A stretch of 53,072 bases of DNA from Verrucomicrobiota bacterium. Its GTDB lineage: Bacteria > Verrucomicrobiota > Kiritimatiellia > RFP12 > UBA1067. The number at the start of each line of letters is the position of its first letter. Positions within the stretch are counted from its first letter, which is position 1. A program made the translations under genes and the position numbers. Under the pieces are notes generated by a model. It did no database searches. It was not told the origin of the DNA and worked only from the letters and a program-made list of their open reading frames with translations. The stretch spans positions 1 to 53,072 of the forward strand of contig JAKJGY010000009.1 in assembly GCA_022704145.1 (NCBI GenBank). Direction: 5' to 3'. Positions 8,731-16,845 of the stretch are shown here, in pieces.

Positions 8731-9447
8731 TCAGCCTGCCGCGAAGGCGGCCCGGACGGCCGTGAGCAGGCTGGCACACGTGTGCAGGACCGTGGCGTAA
8801 GCGCCCGCCGTACGCCCTGTCCAGGCGGCGAGGAGCTGCCCGCCGGTCGCGTCCGTCGTACACACGATCCAGAGGCTGAGCCCCGCGAGGTTCAGGAGCC
8901 AGATGATGGCGTAGGAGAACGTCCGCCCGTAGGCCTGGATGTCCGGCTGGCGGACGGTGAGGCTCTGGAGCGTGAAGGAGAAGTGGAAGCCCCAGGTGAA
9001 GCCGATGAGGAAGAGCCAGGCTGACGGCCAGGGCACGGGATCGACGAACACTCCCGTGAGGGCGCGTACGAGGATGACGAGGAGGGTATAGAACGGGAAG
9101 AAATACGGGGCCAGCGTAATCAGGAGGTTGGTTTTGGTGAGCCGGACGCTGCCGCCTTGAGGGGTCACTCGCAGGCCGCTGGCGCGCCCGCCGAAGAGCA
9201 GCGACCAGAGGGCGTGGGTCAGCTCATGCGCCAGCACGTACGCGCGTAACGGCTGGGGCAGGAAGAGCCAGACGGCCATCCAGAGCAGGTAGCCGCAGCC
9301 GAGCGCGGCGGCGCCGGGCGGGAGGAGCGCGTCGTTGTTGCCGACGGCATGGCGTAGGAGGTCGAGCACCGCCCGTGCGGCGGCCCAGCAGAGGGGGAGC
9401 AGGACGACCCCCAGGGCGGCGCGCGACAGGCGAGGAAACAGCGGCAT
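8731..9447 (-). CDS. Integral membrane protein with HELTH site (M50-like metalloprotease)
   Basis: The 238-residue protein has about six hydrophobic segments. One carries YVLAHELTHALWSLLFGG, a zinc-protease HExxH motif embedded in a membrane helix, as in site-2 (M50) proteases. A short soluble loop (ASGLRVTPQGGSVRL) and further helices follow. The usual second M50 motif (NxxPxxxxDG) is not clear, so the assignment is to an M50-like group, not a named member. It starts 25 bp after the FtsB-like gene and is probably cotranscribed with it. Substrate unknown. Confidence 0.65.
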   Translation of the reverse strand: MPLFPRLSRAALGVVLLPLCWAAARAVLDLLRHAVGNNDALLPPGAAALGCGYLLWMAVWLFLPQPLRAYVLAHELTHALWSLLFGGRASGLRVTPQGGSVRLTKTNLLITLAPYFFPFYTLLVILVRALTGVFVDPVPWPSAWLFLIGFTWGFHFSFTLQSLTVRQPDIQAYGRTFSYAIIWLLNLAGLSLWIVCTTDATGGQLLAAWTGRTAGAYATVLHTCASLLTAVRAAFAAG

Positions 9448-9472
9448 GACGGATCAGCTCCTCGCGCGAGGC

Positions 9473-9781
9473 CTACTGTGCCCCGGCGGGCTCGTAGAGG
9501 AAAAGCACCTCGTTACGCTTGACGCGTTTCGTCTGGCGCGCGATAAACTCTACGAAATCCGGGTCATAGGCAAAGCGCTGCTGCTTGATCTTAAGCGACT
9601 CGACCTCATGCGACTTGTACTCGATCTTGCGCTTGAGGTCATCGCGCTGCCGCTCCAGTTGCCGCATCTGGGCGAACTTGGGGAGCACCAGATAAAGCCC
9701 GCCCACGGTCAGGAGGACCAGGAGCGACGTCATGGTCAGGGTGAAGATTTTGTTGAGGAAAGGGTTCAAGTGAAGATCCAC
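9473..9781 (-). CDS. Septum formation initiator FtsB/DivIC family protein
   Basis: This 102-residue protein has the FtsB/DivIC plan. A short cytoplasmic N-terminus is followed by one membrane helix (about residues 14-33), a coiled coil (MRQLERQRDDLKRKIEYKSHEVESLK, roughly 39-64), and a small C-terminal region with DPDFVEFIARQTKRVKRNEVLF, close to the usual RP-GE style end of the family. FtsB bridges FtsL and FtsQ in the divisome. The start is a GTG at 9781 without a good ribosome-binding site, so translation may begin elsewhere. The membrane protease gene follows directly. Confidence 0.82.
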   Translation of the reverse strand: MDLHLNPFLNKIFTLTMTSLLVLLTVGGLYLVLPKFAQMRQLERQRDDLKRKIEYKSHEVESLKIKQQRFAYDPDFVEFIARQTKRVKRNEVLFLYEPAGAQ

Positions 9782-9871
9782 AAAAAGGACACGTGTCTGT
9801 AATTACGGATAATCAACACCTAACGGCCGAGAAAGTCAACCGCAATCGTCATAGTATGCGAAAAAAAGTTT

Positions 9872-9905
9872 CAGCCGCCGCCGCTCTCCGGTAAACTGGC
9901 GGCTG
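9872..9905. promoter_or_regulatory. Inverted repeat around a -10-like box just before the NUDIX gene
   Basis: CAGCCGCC (9872-9879) and GGCGGCTG (9898-9905) are perfect inverted copies with an 18-nt loop containing TAAACT (9892-9897). The repeat ends exactly at the ATG at 9906. It could be an operator or an mRNA hairpin controlling start choice; no -35 box is convincing. Confidence 0.3.
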
Positions 9906-9929
9906 ATGGTTCAGAAAAGGGGACGCAAA

Positions 9930-10481
9930 ATGGAGCTGAGCGAACGGGCTTTGGGTGTGACGCGGGTGTTCGAGGGGCGCGCGCTGACGATCGACGTGGT
10001 GGAGGTGGAGCTGCCGGGGGGGCGGCGCTCGGTGCGCGAGATCGTGCGGCACCGCGGTGCGGCGGTGGTGCTGGGACAGCGTCCGGACGGGCTGTACGTC
10101 CTGGTGCGGCAGTACCGCTGTGCGGTCGGCGGGGTGCTGCTCGAGGTGGTGGCCGGGGGGCTTGAGGAGGGGGAGTCGCCGGAGGATTGCGCGCGGCGCG
10201 AGATGGAGGAGGAGAGCGGGTATCGCGTCGACGCGCTGGAGCGACTCGGGGTCATCGTGCCGGTGCCCGGCTACTCGGAGGAGCGGCTGCATCTCTATTA
10301 TGCCCGGGTTTCGGCCAGCCCTGCGGAGCAGCGGCCGGATTTCGACGAGAACCTGGAGCCGGTGGTGATGAGCGCGGAGCAGATCGACGCGGCGATCGAC
10401 GCGGGCGAGCTGGTAGACGGCAAGAGCGTGGCGCTCTGGCTGCTGTGGCGCAGGAAGGCGGGCGCGGGCCGCGCCTGCTAG
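9930..10481 (+). CDS. NUDIX hydrolase, ADP-ribose pyrophosphatase type
   Basis: The protein hydrolyses nucleoside diphosphates linked to another moiety, most likely ADP-ribose. The full Nudix box GGLEEGESPEDCARREMEEESGY is present in the middle of the protein, with the metal-binding REMEEE core. It is preceded by VYVLVRQYR-like strands (LYVLVRQYRCAVGG) and followed by PVPGYSEERLHLYYA, as in the NudF/ADPRase group. Start choice: AAGGGG is 7 nt before the ATG at 9930; the ATG at 9906 (8 codons longer) is the alternative and lies 8 nt from a -10-like box. It converges with lgt, overlapping by 4 bp. Confidence 0.88.
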   Translation: MELSERALGVTRVFEGRALTIDVVEVELPGGRRSVREIVRHRGAAVVLGQRPDGLYVLVRQYRCAVGGVLLEVVAGGLEEGESPEDCARREMEEESGYRVDALERLGVIVPVPGYSEERLHLYYARVSASPAEQRPDFDENLEPVVMSAEQIDAAIDAGELVDGKSVALWLLWRRKAGAGRAC

Positions 10482-11302
10482 GCGACGGTACTCGCGCGCC
10501 GCTGCTGCCTTAAGCCGTAACTGAGGCAGGCCGCGCCTACGGTCAGAACGCCTAGGCTGATGGCCTGGCTGATGGAGAACGGCCCGAGCGCCAGGCGCGG
10601 GTCGCCCCGCAGGGATTCGACCGCGAACCGCAGCAGCGCGTAGGCGATCAGGTAGCAGCCGGTCACGAGGCCGCGTTGCGCGTGCCGCCGCGGGTAGAGC
10701 CAGCAGAGCACTGCGAACAGGAGGAGGTTGGCGGCGGCCTCGATGAGCTGTGTGGGGATCACCGGGAGGCTGCAGGCGGCGTCTGGGCCGAGCAGCGGGG
10801 GGATGCCGCGGGACTGCTCCCACCAGGCGGGCGAGCCCTTGGGGAAACGCACGCCGACGCACGAGTCGGTCAGCTTGCCGTAGCAGCAGCCGTGCATGAA
10901 GCAGCCCAGCCGGCCGAAGGCATGCCCGATGGGGAGCACGGCCACGAGCAGGTCGGTGATTCCGAACAGGTGCTCGCGGCGCACGAGCGCGTAAACCACG
11001 AGCGTGAGGGCGGCGGCCACCAGTCCGCCGTAGAACATGAGGCCGCCCTGGTCGATGCGCAAGATGGCCAACGGGGCATCGGCGAACTCCTGCCGCCAGT
11101 GCTCCAGCACGTAGGCGGCGCGGGCGCCGAACAGCGCGGAGAGCATGACCCACATCAGGAGGGAGGCGAGGCGGTCGGCGTCCTGGCCGGTGCGTCGGCA
11201 CAGCCAGGCGGCCGTCTGCCAGGCCACAAGGAAACCCAGCGCCATGCAGAGGCCGAAAGCGCGCAAGGTCAACGGCCCGATCTGGAAGAGTTCGGAGTGC
11301 AT
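10478..11302 (-). CDS. lgt: Prolipoprotein diacylglyceryl transferase
   Basis: Lgt transfers diacylglycerol from phosphatidylglycerol to the lipobox cysteine of prelipoproteins in the inner membrane. The 274-residue protein has about seven hydrophobic segments. It contains the conserved GRLGCFMHGCCYGK segment and, later, a VIPTQLIEAAANLLLF stretch corresponding to the family's HPxQLYE-type region; here the last residue of the motif reads IEA. The ATG at 11302 begins MHSELFQIGPLTLRAFGLCMALGF, the normal Lgt N-terminus. No Shine-Dalgarno sequence precedes it. A promoter ends only 7 nt upstream, so the mRNA is probably leaderless. Confidence 0.93.
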   Translation of the reverse strand: MHSELFQIGPLTLRAFGLCMALGFLVAWQTAAWLCRRTGQDADRLASLLMWVMLSALFGARAAYVLEHWRQEFADAPLAILRIDQGGLMFYGGLVAAALTLVVYALVRREHLFGITDLLVAVLPIGHAFGRLGCFMHGCCYGKLTDSCVGVRFPKGSPAWWEQSRGIPPLLGPDAACSLPVIPTQLIEAAANLLLFAVLCWLYPRRHAQRGLVTGCYLIAYALLRFAVESLRGDPRLALGPFSISQAISLGVLTVGAACLSYGLRQQRRASTVA

Positions 11303-11309
11303 GGGCGCT

Positions 11310-11339
11310 ATGATAGGCGTTCGCCGCATCCCTCCGCAA
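11310..11339 (-). promoter_or_regulatory. Putative leaderless promoter of lgt
   Basis: On the minus strand, TTGCGG (11339-11334) and TATCAT (11315-11310) are 18 bp apart, and 7 nt separate the -10 box from the ATG at 11302. Transcription would start at or next to the A of the start codon. Confidence 0.5.
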
Positions 11340-11374
11340 CCGGAATATGCGGCCGGCCGGGGTGTGGGTCGGGC

Positions 11375-11404
11375 TTGACGCGGCAGGCCGGGCGCGCCTA
11401 TAGT
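11375..11404 (+). promoter_or_regulatory. Putative promoter of the GH5-like gene
   Basis: TTGACG (11375-11380) and TATAGT (11399-11404) are spaced 18 bp apart, leaving a leader of about 65 nt to the ATG at 11475. Confidence 0.6.
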
Positions 11405-11474
11405 GCCGACCGTCCTCCGGCCGCTACCGTGTCAGACGGTTCTGGGGCGGGAGGTTATCGATAGGCGGGGACAG

Positions 11475-14360
11475 ATGAGGATTCGATCAGCCGTTGGGGC
11501 CGTGCTGGCCGTTGTCGGGATCGTCGTTTGGGGGAGGGCGGCTGCACCGGCCGCCTGGCAGCGCGAGGGCGACCGCCATACGCTCGCGTGTGCCGGCGGC
11601 GTGGTCGTGTGCGAGCCCGGGGGCCGGCTGTCGCTCCGCCCTGTCGGACAGCCTGCGCTGGACGCCTCGCTCTTCATCTGGCATGGCGCCTGGGTGTACG
11701 AGACGCTCGACGGCGGACGCGTCGAGACGACTGAGGTCCTGCCCGACGGCACGCTCCGGCTGGCGGGCGCGTGGGGGGCGCGCGACGGTGCCGCGCCGCT
11801 GCGGTACACGCTGGCGCTGACGCCGCGCGCGGACGGGGTGGGGGTACGGCTGGAGGTCGAGAAGAGCGGGGCGCTCAAGCTGGCCGACGGCGTCTGGGCC
11901 TCGCTGTCGACCGCTGTCGCGCCCGATGACCGCCGTCGCGTCTATCTGCAGCCCGTTGCCGACGCGCCGGTCGGCAAGGGCGTGGAAGGGGTGTTCCGCC
12001 AGGCCTTCTTGGGCGAGGAGGGCGGCGCGGCGGTCTGCTTTCAGGGCGAGGGCCTCAGGCCGCTCCGCTCGCGCGTCTCGCCCTCCCGCCACGGGTTTGA
12101 GGTGAAGTTCTCCAAGTGGCGCGACCTGCCCGCGGGTGAGAAGGGGGCGGTCGCGCTGGCGTTCGGTTTCGCGCCGATGCCTCCGATCCTGCGGCCGGCC
12201 GTGACCTGCGCGAAGCCGCTGTCGCTCTCGGCCCTCGCTCCTGCGGAGGTGGCGCGCGGCGGCAAGTGCGAGATCGAGGTGGCGCTCGAGGGCACCTGGG
12301 ACAACCCGTACGACCCGGAGCAGATCGCGCTCGACGCGGAGGTCGTGACGGCCTCGGGCGCCGCCTACACGATGCCGGGCTTCTTTATGGTCCGGCACAG
12401 GCGCGAGCGTGAGGGCGTCGACGACCTGATGCTGCCGGAGGGTCTCGGTCAGTGGAAGGTGCGACTCGCGGCGACCGAGCCGGGGCCGTTGCGCGTGACA
12501 CTGACGGCGCGCGACCGCAGCGGACGGGTCCGCTACGCGCTGCCGCGGCCGATCCACGTGTTGGAGAACACCAAGGCCAAAGGGCGGGTGCGGGTGAGCC
12601 GGGCCGACCCGCATTACCTCGCGTTCGAGAACGGAGAGGGCTTCTTTCCGATCGGACACAACGTGCCGATCTACCAGAGCAGCAACGCCATGTCCGTTCA
12701 GGACATCCTGGAAAAGATGGCCGCGCATGGCGAGAACTGGAACCGCTGGTGGCTGTCCAGGGGCGGGCTGGGCCTGGAGTGGGAGTCCCGGCTGGGCTGG
12801 TACCGCCAGGCTCAGGCGGCCAAGCTCGACTGGCTGCTGGAGGACGCGCCCCGCCTCGGCATGTACTACATGCTGTGCCTGGACACGCATCAGGATTTCC
12901 GCGAGGAGGGCTGGCTGGTCAACCCGTATAACGCCGCGCAGGGCGGACCGTGCAAGACGGCCGGCGAGTGGTTCACAAACGAGGAGGCGAAAGCGTTCTA
13001 CCGCAAGCGGCTCCGCTACACGGTCGCGCGCTGGGGCTACAGCCCGCACGTGCTCTGCTGGGAGTTCGGCAACGAGTTCGAGGGCTGGGCCGACGCGAAG
13101 CAGGAGACGATCATCGGCTGGCACCGCGAGATGGCCCCGCTGCTTGCGGCGCTCGACCCCTACGACCACCTGATCACCACAAGCTGGTGGTCGAAGACCG
13201 GCCCCGAGGCGTGCTGGCGGATACCGGAACTGGACCTCGTGCAGACGCACAGCTACGCCAACAACGACCTGAACACGGCGCTGGAGGCACGCGCGTTCTG
13301 CCTCACCCAGTGGGAAGGTTTCCAAAAGCCGCACCTCTTCGCGGAGTTCGGCATCCGCAGCCATAACTTCGACCCGGAAGCCGACCCCACGGGCCGCGCG
13401 CTCCACAATACCGCGTGGGCCGCGCTCGCGAGCGGCGGTTGCGGCGCCCCGATGCCCTGGTGGCACGAGAACTACATCGAGCCGAAGAACCTCTATTTCC
13501 ATTTCCAGGCGCTACGCAGCTTCGTGACCGGCCTGCCCTTCGGGACGGAGCGCTGGCGGCAGGTGCGCGTGGAGGGCCCCCCGGCGGTGACGGTGCCGGC
13601 GCGCGCCTCCCGGCGCGACGCCGTCGCCCTCACGCGCAGCGGCTTCCGCAAACCGGCGGCGAACCTCTTCACGGTGACGGCCGAAGGCACGGTGGCTGAG
13701 GACGCCGAGCTGCTCGCGCTGTTGCACGGCGGCGGGCACCGCGACCTCGTGAACCCGCCGACTTTTTTGGTCACCTACCCGGCGGACGGCGACTTCGTGA
13801 TCCACGTGGACAAGGTCTCGAACGGGGGGCTGCTCAAGGTGTTTGTCGACGGGGAGCTGGCGCTGGAGCGCCCGCTGCCGTGCGGCGAGGGCTGCGGCAA
13901 GTCGTGGAGGTACGTGCCGCAGTGGAAGCTGTGGGAGTCGGTCTACGAGGAGGACGTGCGCGTGCCCGTGAAGGCGGGGGCGCGGCGTATCCGCGTGGAG
14001 AACCACGGCAAGGACTGGGTGTCGGTGTCGCGGTACGTGTTCGCGGGCTGCCGCGCGAGCGAGCGTCAGGAGGCGCTGTGCTACGCGCTGGCCGCGCCGG
14101 GCGCGGCCGTCGCTTGGATTCAGAACGCCGAGAGCACGTGGGTCAACCACGCGCGTCAGGCCGACGAGATCCGGCCCTTTCCGGCCGCCTCGTACCGGCT
14201 GGAGGGCTTTGCGGACGGCCTGTACGAGGTGGAGTGGTGGGAGACGTGGCATGGCACGCCGCTGCGCCGGGAGACCGTGCGCGCGGCGGGCGGCTGGCTG
14301 ACGCTCCAGCCGGGCGCCGTGGCGACGGACGTGGCGGCGAAGATCCGGCCCGCCCGGTAA
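11475..14360 (+). CDS. Secreted GH5-like (clan GH-A) glycoside hydrolase, multidomain
   Basis: This 961-residue secreted enzyme begins with a signal peptide (about residues 1-25). Two beta-rich regions follow, the second (about residues 255-365) resembling DUF5060, which precedes such catalytic domains. A TIM barrel runs from FFPIGHNVPIYQ to about residue 690. CWEFGNEFEGW contains the Asn-Glu acid/base pair and HLFAEFGIRSH the probable nucleophile Glu, as in clan GH-A. After the barrel come further beta domains, one resembling a carbohydrate-binding sandwich (GGLLKVFVDGELALE). The ATG at 11475 is chosen for the signal peptide. The SGNH hydrolase follows 129 bp on. Substrate cannot be told from sequence; a plant or algal beta-glycan is inferred. 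Confidence 0.82.
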   Translation: MRIRSAVGAVLAVVGIVVWGRAAAPAAWQREGDRHTLACAGGVVVCEPGGRLSLRPVGQPALDASLFIWHGAWVYETLDGGRVETTEVLPDGTLRLAGAWGARDGAAPLRYTLALTPRADGVGVRLEVEKSGALKLADGVWASLSTAVAPDDRRRVYLQPVADAPVGKGVEGVFRQAFLGEEGGAAVCFQGEGLRPLRSRVSPSRHGFEVKFSKWRDLPAGEKGAVALAFGFAPMPPILRPAVTCAKPLSLSALAPAEVARGGKCEIEVALEGTWDNPYDPEQIALDAEVVTASGAAYTMPGFFMVRHRREREGVDDLMLPEGLGQWKVRLAATEPGPLRVTLTARDRSGRVRYALPRPIHVLENTKAKGRVRVSRADPHYLAFENGEGFFPIGHNVPIYQSSNAMSVQDILEKMAAHGENWNRWWLSRGGLGLEWESRLGWYRQAQAAKLDWLLEDAPRLGMYYMLCLDTHQDFREEGWLVNPYNAAQGGPCKTAGEWFTNEEAKAFYRKRLRYTVARWGYSPHVLCWEFGNEFEGWADAKQETIIGWHREMAPLLAALDPYDHLITTSWWSKTGPEACWRIPELDLVQTHSYANNDLNTALEARAFCLTQWEGFQKPHLFAEFGIRSHNFDPEADPTGRALHNTAWAALASGGCGAPMPWWHENYIEPKNLYFHFQALRSFVTGLPFGTERWRQVRVEGPPAVTVPARASRRDAVALTRSGFRKPAANLFTVTAEGTVAEDAELLALLHGGGHRDLVNPPTFLVTYPADGDFVIHVDKVSNGGLLKVFVDGELALERPLPCGEGCGKSWRYVPQWKLWESVYEEDVRVPVKAGARRIRVENHGKDWVSVSRYVFAGCRASERQEALCYALAAPGAAVAWIQNAESTWVNHARQADEIRPFPAASYRLEGFADGLYEVEWWETWHGTPLRRETVRAAGGWLTLQPGAVATDVAAKIRPAR

Positions 14361-14371
14361 GGCGCTTGCGC

Positions 14372-14400
14372 TCGACAAGCGGATGCGCGCGCGCTATTGT
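14372..14400 (+). promoter_or_regulatory. Putative promoter of the SGNH hydrolase
   Basis: TCGACA (14372-14377) and TATTGT (14395-14400) are spaced 17 bp apart, just after the GH5-like stop codon, about 90 bp before the next start. Confidence 0.45.
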
Positions 14401-14489
14401 TGAAGGGTCAGATGCCGACAGGCGTCTGTGTGAGGGCGCGCGTGTGCGTGCCGGAGTGCGGGCGGACGGGCGGCAGTGGGGGGTGAGCG

Positions 14490-15788
14490 ATGAGCGTATT
14501 GCGCGTGGGGATCGGGGTATGGGTGCTGGCGGCGATGTGCGCCTGTGGCGGACAGGCCGGAGACGCGTTCTTTTTTAGGGATCGGGAGTCCGTCGTCTTC
14601 CTAGGCGACAGCATCACGGAGCAGCGGCTCTACACGACTTACGTCGAGGCCTACGCGCTGACGCGTTATCCGGAGCGTACGTACACCTTCAGGAACGTCG
14701 GCTGGGGCGGTGACACCGCGTGGCTGCGCAAGCGTTTCGCAACGGATGAGAAGGCGCTCTTCGCCGCCACAGGCGAGGCCCTCGATACGATGGTCTCACG
14801 CGCGGTCGGCGCGGGTCTCGCGCGCGACGTGCTGCCGCTCAAGCCGACGGCCGTGACCATCAAGTTCGGCATGAACGATCACGCCTATCAGGCGTTTCGC
14901 GAGGATATCTGCCGCGCCTACACGCGCAGCCAGCGCGAGCTGGTCGACATCCTCACGAAGAACGGCGCGCGCGTCGCGCTGCTCACGCCGCAACCGATCG
15001 AGGACAAGCGCCCCGACCCGGATCAGGATGTGCGCAACCAGTCGCTGCGCCGGTTCTCGGACGCGTTGCGCGATGTGGCCGGACAGGGGGGCGCGCTGTA
15101 TGTGGACCAGTTCGGCCCTTATCTGGAGCTGATGCTCAGCGCGCGTGCGGCCAAGCCGGACGCGTTCATCGGCGGCGGCGACGCGGTGCATCCCGGACCT
15201 GCCGGGCAGACGCTGATGGCGTGGGCTGTGCTCAAGGGCCTGCATGCGCCCGCGCTCGTCTCCTGCGCGAAGTTAGACGTCACCCGCTGGCTGCGCAGCA
15301 AGGTGACCTGCAGCCAGGGATGCGCGCTCTCCGGCGTGCGTTATCGTGACGGCGTCCTCACGTTTGACCGGCTCGACGCCGCGCTGCCGATGCCCGTTGA
15401 CGCGCGCGCCGTAGCCGCGCTGGCGCGGGCGCCCGTCACCGAAGAGCTGAACCGGTATCTGCTGGCGGTGGCGGGGCTCAAGGCCGAGCGCTACGATCTC
15501 CTGGTCGACGGGCTCAAGGTCGCGACGTACAGCGCCAGCCAACTGGCCGAGGGGGTCAACCTCGCCACGGTCTCGACGCCCAACGGCGTCCAGGCGCAGC
15601 AGGTGCTCGACCTCGTGTTCAAGAAGAACAACGTCTACTTCGAGCGGTGGCGGAAGGTGCAGCTCGCGAACGGCCCGGCCGAGCGGCTGGCCGAACTCGA
15701 CAGGCAGGTGGCGGAGCTGGAGGCGCAGATCAACGCCGCGAGGCAGCCCAAGCCGCACCGGTTCGAGCTTAAGCCGGCCAGCCTGTAG
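14490..15788 (+). CDS. Secreted SGNH/GDSL-type hydrolase
   Basis: This 432-residue protein has a signal peptide (about residues 1-25, CACGGQAGDA). The SGNH blocks are FLGDSITEQ with the nucleophile Ser near residue 38, NVGWGGDTA (block II Gly), IKFGMNDHAY (block III Asn), and DAVHPGPAGQ (block V Asp and His). Enzymes of this type deacetylate or de-esterify polysaccharides. The region after residue 260 is an extra beta/alpha segment ending in a coiled coil (LAELDRQVAELEAQINAA). GGGGTGAGCG precedes the ATG. It follows the GH5-like gene and may remove acyl groups from the same glycan. Its end overlaps the convergent rlmN by 20 bp. Confidence 0.87.
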   Translation: MSVLRVGIGVWVLAAMCACGGQAGDAFFFRDRESVVFLGDSITEQRLYTTYVEAYALTRYPERTYTFRNVGWGGDTAWLRKRFATDEKALFAATGEALDTMVSRAVGAGLARDVLPLKPTAVTIKFGMNDHAYQAFREDICRAYTRSQRELVDILTKNGARVALLTPQPIEDKRPDPDQDVRNQSLRRFSDALRDVAGQGGALYVDQFGPYLELMLSARAAKPDAFIGGGDAVHPGPAGQTLMAWAVLKGLHAPALVSCAKLDVTRWLRSKVTCSQGCALSGVRYRDGVLTFDRLDAALPMPVDARAVAALARAPVTEELNRYLLAVAGLKAERYDLLVDGLKVATYSASQLAEGVNLATVSTPNGVQAQQVLDLVFKKNNVYFERWRKVQLANGPAERLAELDRQVAELEAQINAARQPKPHRFELKPASL

Positions 15789-16830
15789 GAGAGGGGCTGC
15801 GACCGGCCAGCATGCCGCAGGCGGCGTCGATGTCCTTGCCGCCGCTGTAGCGTCGGATCACGGGCGCCGCGAGGTGGCGGCGCAGGGCGTCGCGGAAAGC
15901 CTCGCGCTCGGCGTCGCCGGGCGGGGTGAAGCGGCCGGTCGTGTCGTTCACGTCGATCAGGTCGACCTGCACCGGCAGGCTGCCGGTCCACGCCGCAAGC
16001 TGGCGGGCGTCCTCCTCGCCGGTGTTGAAGCCCGCGACCAGCGTCCAGGCGAGGGTCACGCGGCGTCCGGTGGCCGCGTGGTAGGCGGTCAGTGCGTCCT
16101 TCAGGTCTTCCAGCGGGTAGGCGGCCGCGGCCGGCAGGAGGGCGCGGCGCTTGTGCGGGTCGGCGGAGGTCAGCGAGACGATCAGCTTGAAGGGGCGCCG
16201 CTCCGCGGCGAGGCGGCGGATGCCCGGTGTGACGCCGACGGTCGAGAGCGTGACGGCTTTGGCTGCGATGGCGAGGCCCGAAGGTTCGGAGAGGACCGCG
16301 GCGGCCTGGACGACGGCGTCGTAATTCAGCAAGGGCTCGCCCATGCCCATGAAGACCACGCCGCGTACGGGCAGGGGCGACGAGCGGCGGAGCTGCGCGA
16401 CCTGGTCGATGATCTCCCAGGCGTGCAGGTCGCGGGTGAGGCCGAGGCGTCCGGTGGCGCAGAAGGCGCAGCCCATGGCGCAGCCGGCCTGGGAGCTGAC
16501 GCAGACGACCGCCTTCTCGGCGCCGGGCCGGTGTGTCAGGGGGATGAGCACCGTCTCGAAGGCGGCGCCGTCCGGCGCGGCGAAGAGGTGTTTGGCGAAC
16601 CCGTCGGCGGCTGAGACGCGGCGCTCGACAGCGGTGAGGGCCGGGAGGTCGAGCCGCTGGCGGAGCGCCGCGATCAGGCGGGGCGAGAGCGTGGTGTCGT
16701 CGGTCGGCCACTGGCCTCGGCGCAGGGCCGAGGCGTGGAACTTACGGGCAAACGCCGGGGTGAGTCCTTCCGCCGCAAAACGGTCGGCAAGCTGGCCGGG
16801 CGTCAGGGCGGTAAGCGCGGGGCGGTCCAT
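15769..16830 (-). CDS. rlmN: 23S rRNA/tRNA adenine-C2 methyltransferase
   Basis: RlmN is a radical-SAM enzyme that methylates C2 of A2503 in 23S rRNA, and of A37 in tRNA. The CxxxCxxC cluster motif is C117, C121 and C124 in GCAMGCAFCATG. GVVFMGMGEPLLN is the SAM-binding GEP region. The late cysteine C338 in IDAACGML matches the catalytic Cys that forms the methyl adduct, and YSGGKDIDAACG is close to the usual SRGxDIxAACGQL. There is no Shine-Dalgarno sequence before the ATG at 16830, but it lies 15 nt after the lpd stop, so it is probably translated by coupling in the E2-lpd-rlmN operon. Confidence 0.95.
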   Translation of the reverse strand: MDRPALTALTPGQLADRFAAEGLTPAFARKFHASALRRGQWPTDDTTLSPRLIAALRQRLDLPALTAVERRVSAADGFAKHLFAAPDGAAFETVLIPLTHRPGAEKAVVCVSSQAGCAMGCAFCATGRLGLTRDLHAWEIIDQVAQLRRSSPLPVRGVVFMGMGEPLLNYDAVVQAAAVLSEPSGLAIAAKAVTLSTVGVTPGIRRLAAERRPFKLIVSLTSADPHKRRALLPAAAAYPLEDLKDALTAYHAATGRRVTLAWTLVAGFNTGEEDARQLAAWTGSLPVQVDLIDVNDTTGRFTPPGDAEREAFRDALRRHLAAPVIRRYSGGKDIDAACGMLAGRSPSPTGWPA

Positions 16831-16845
16831 CGTGTCGGGCTGCGG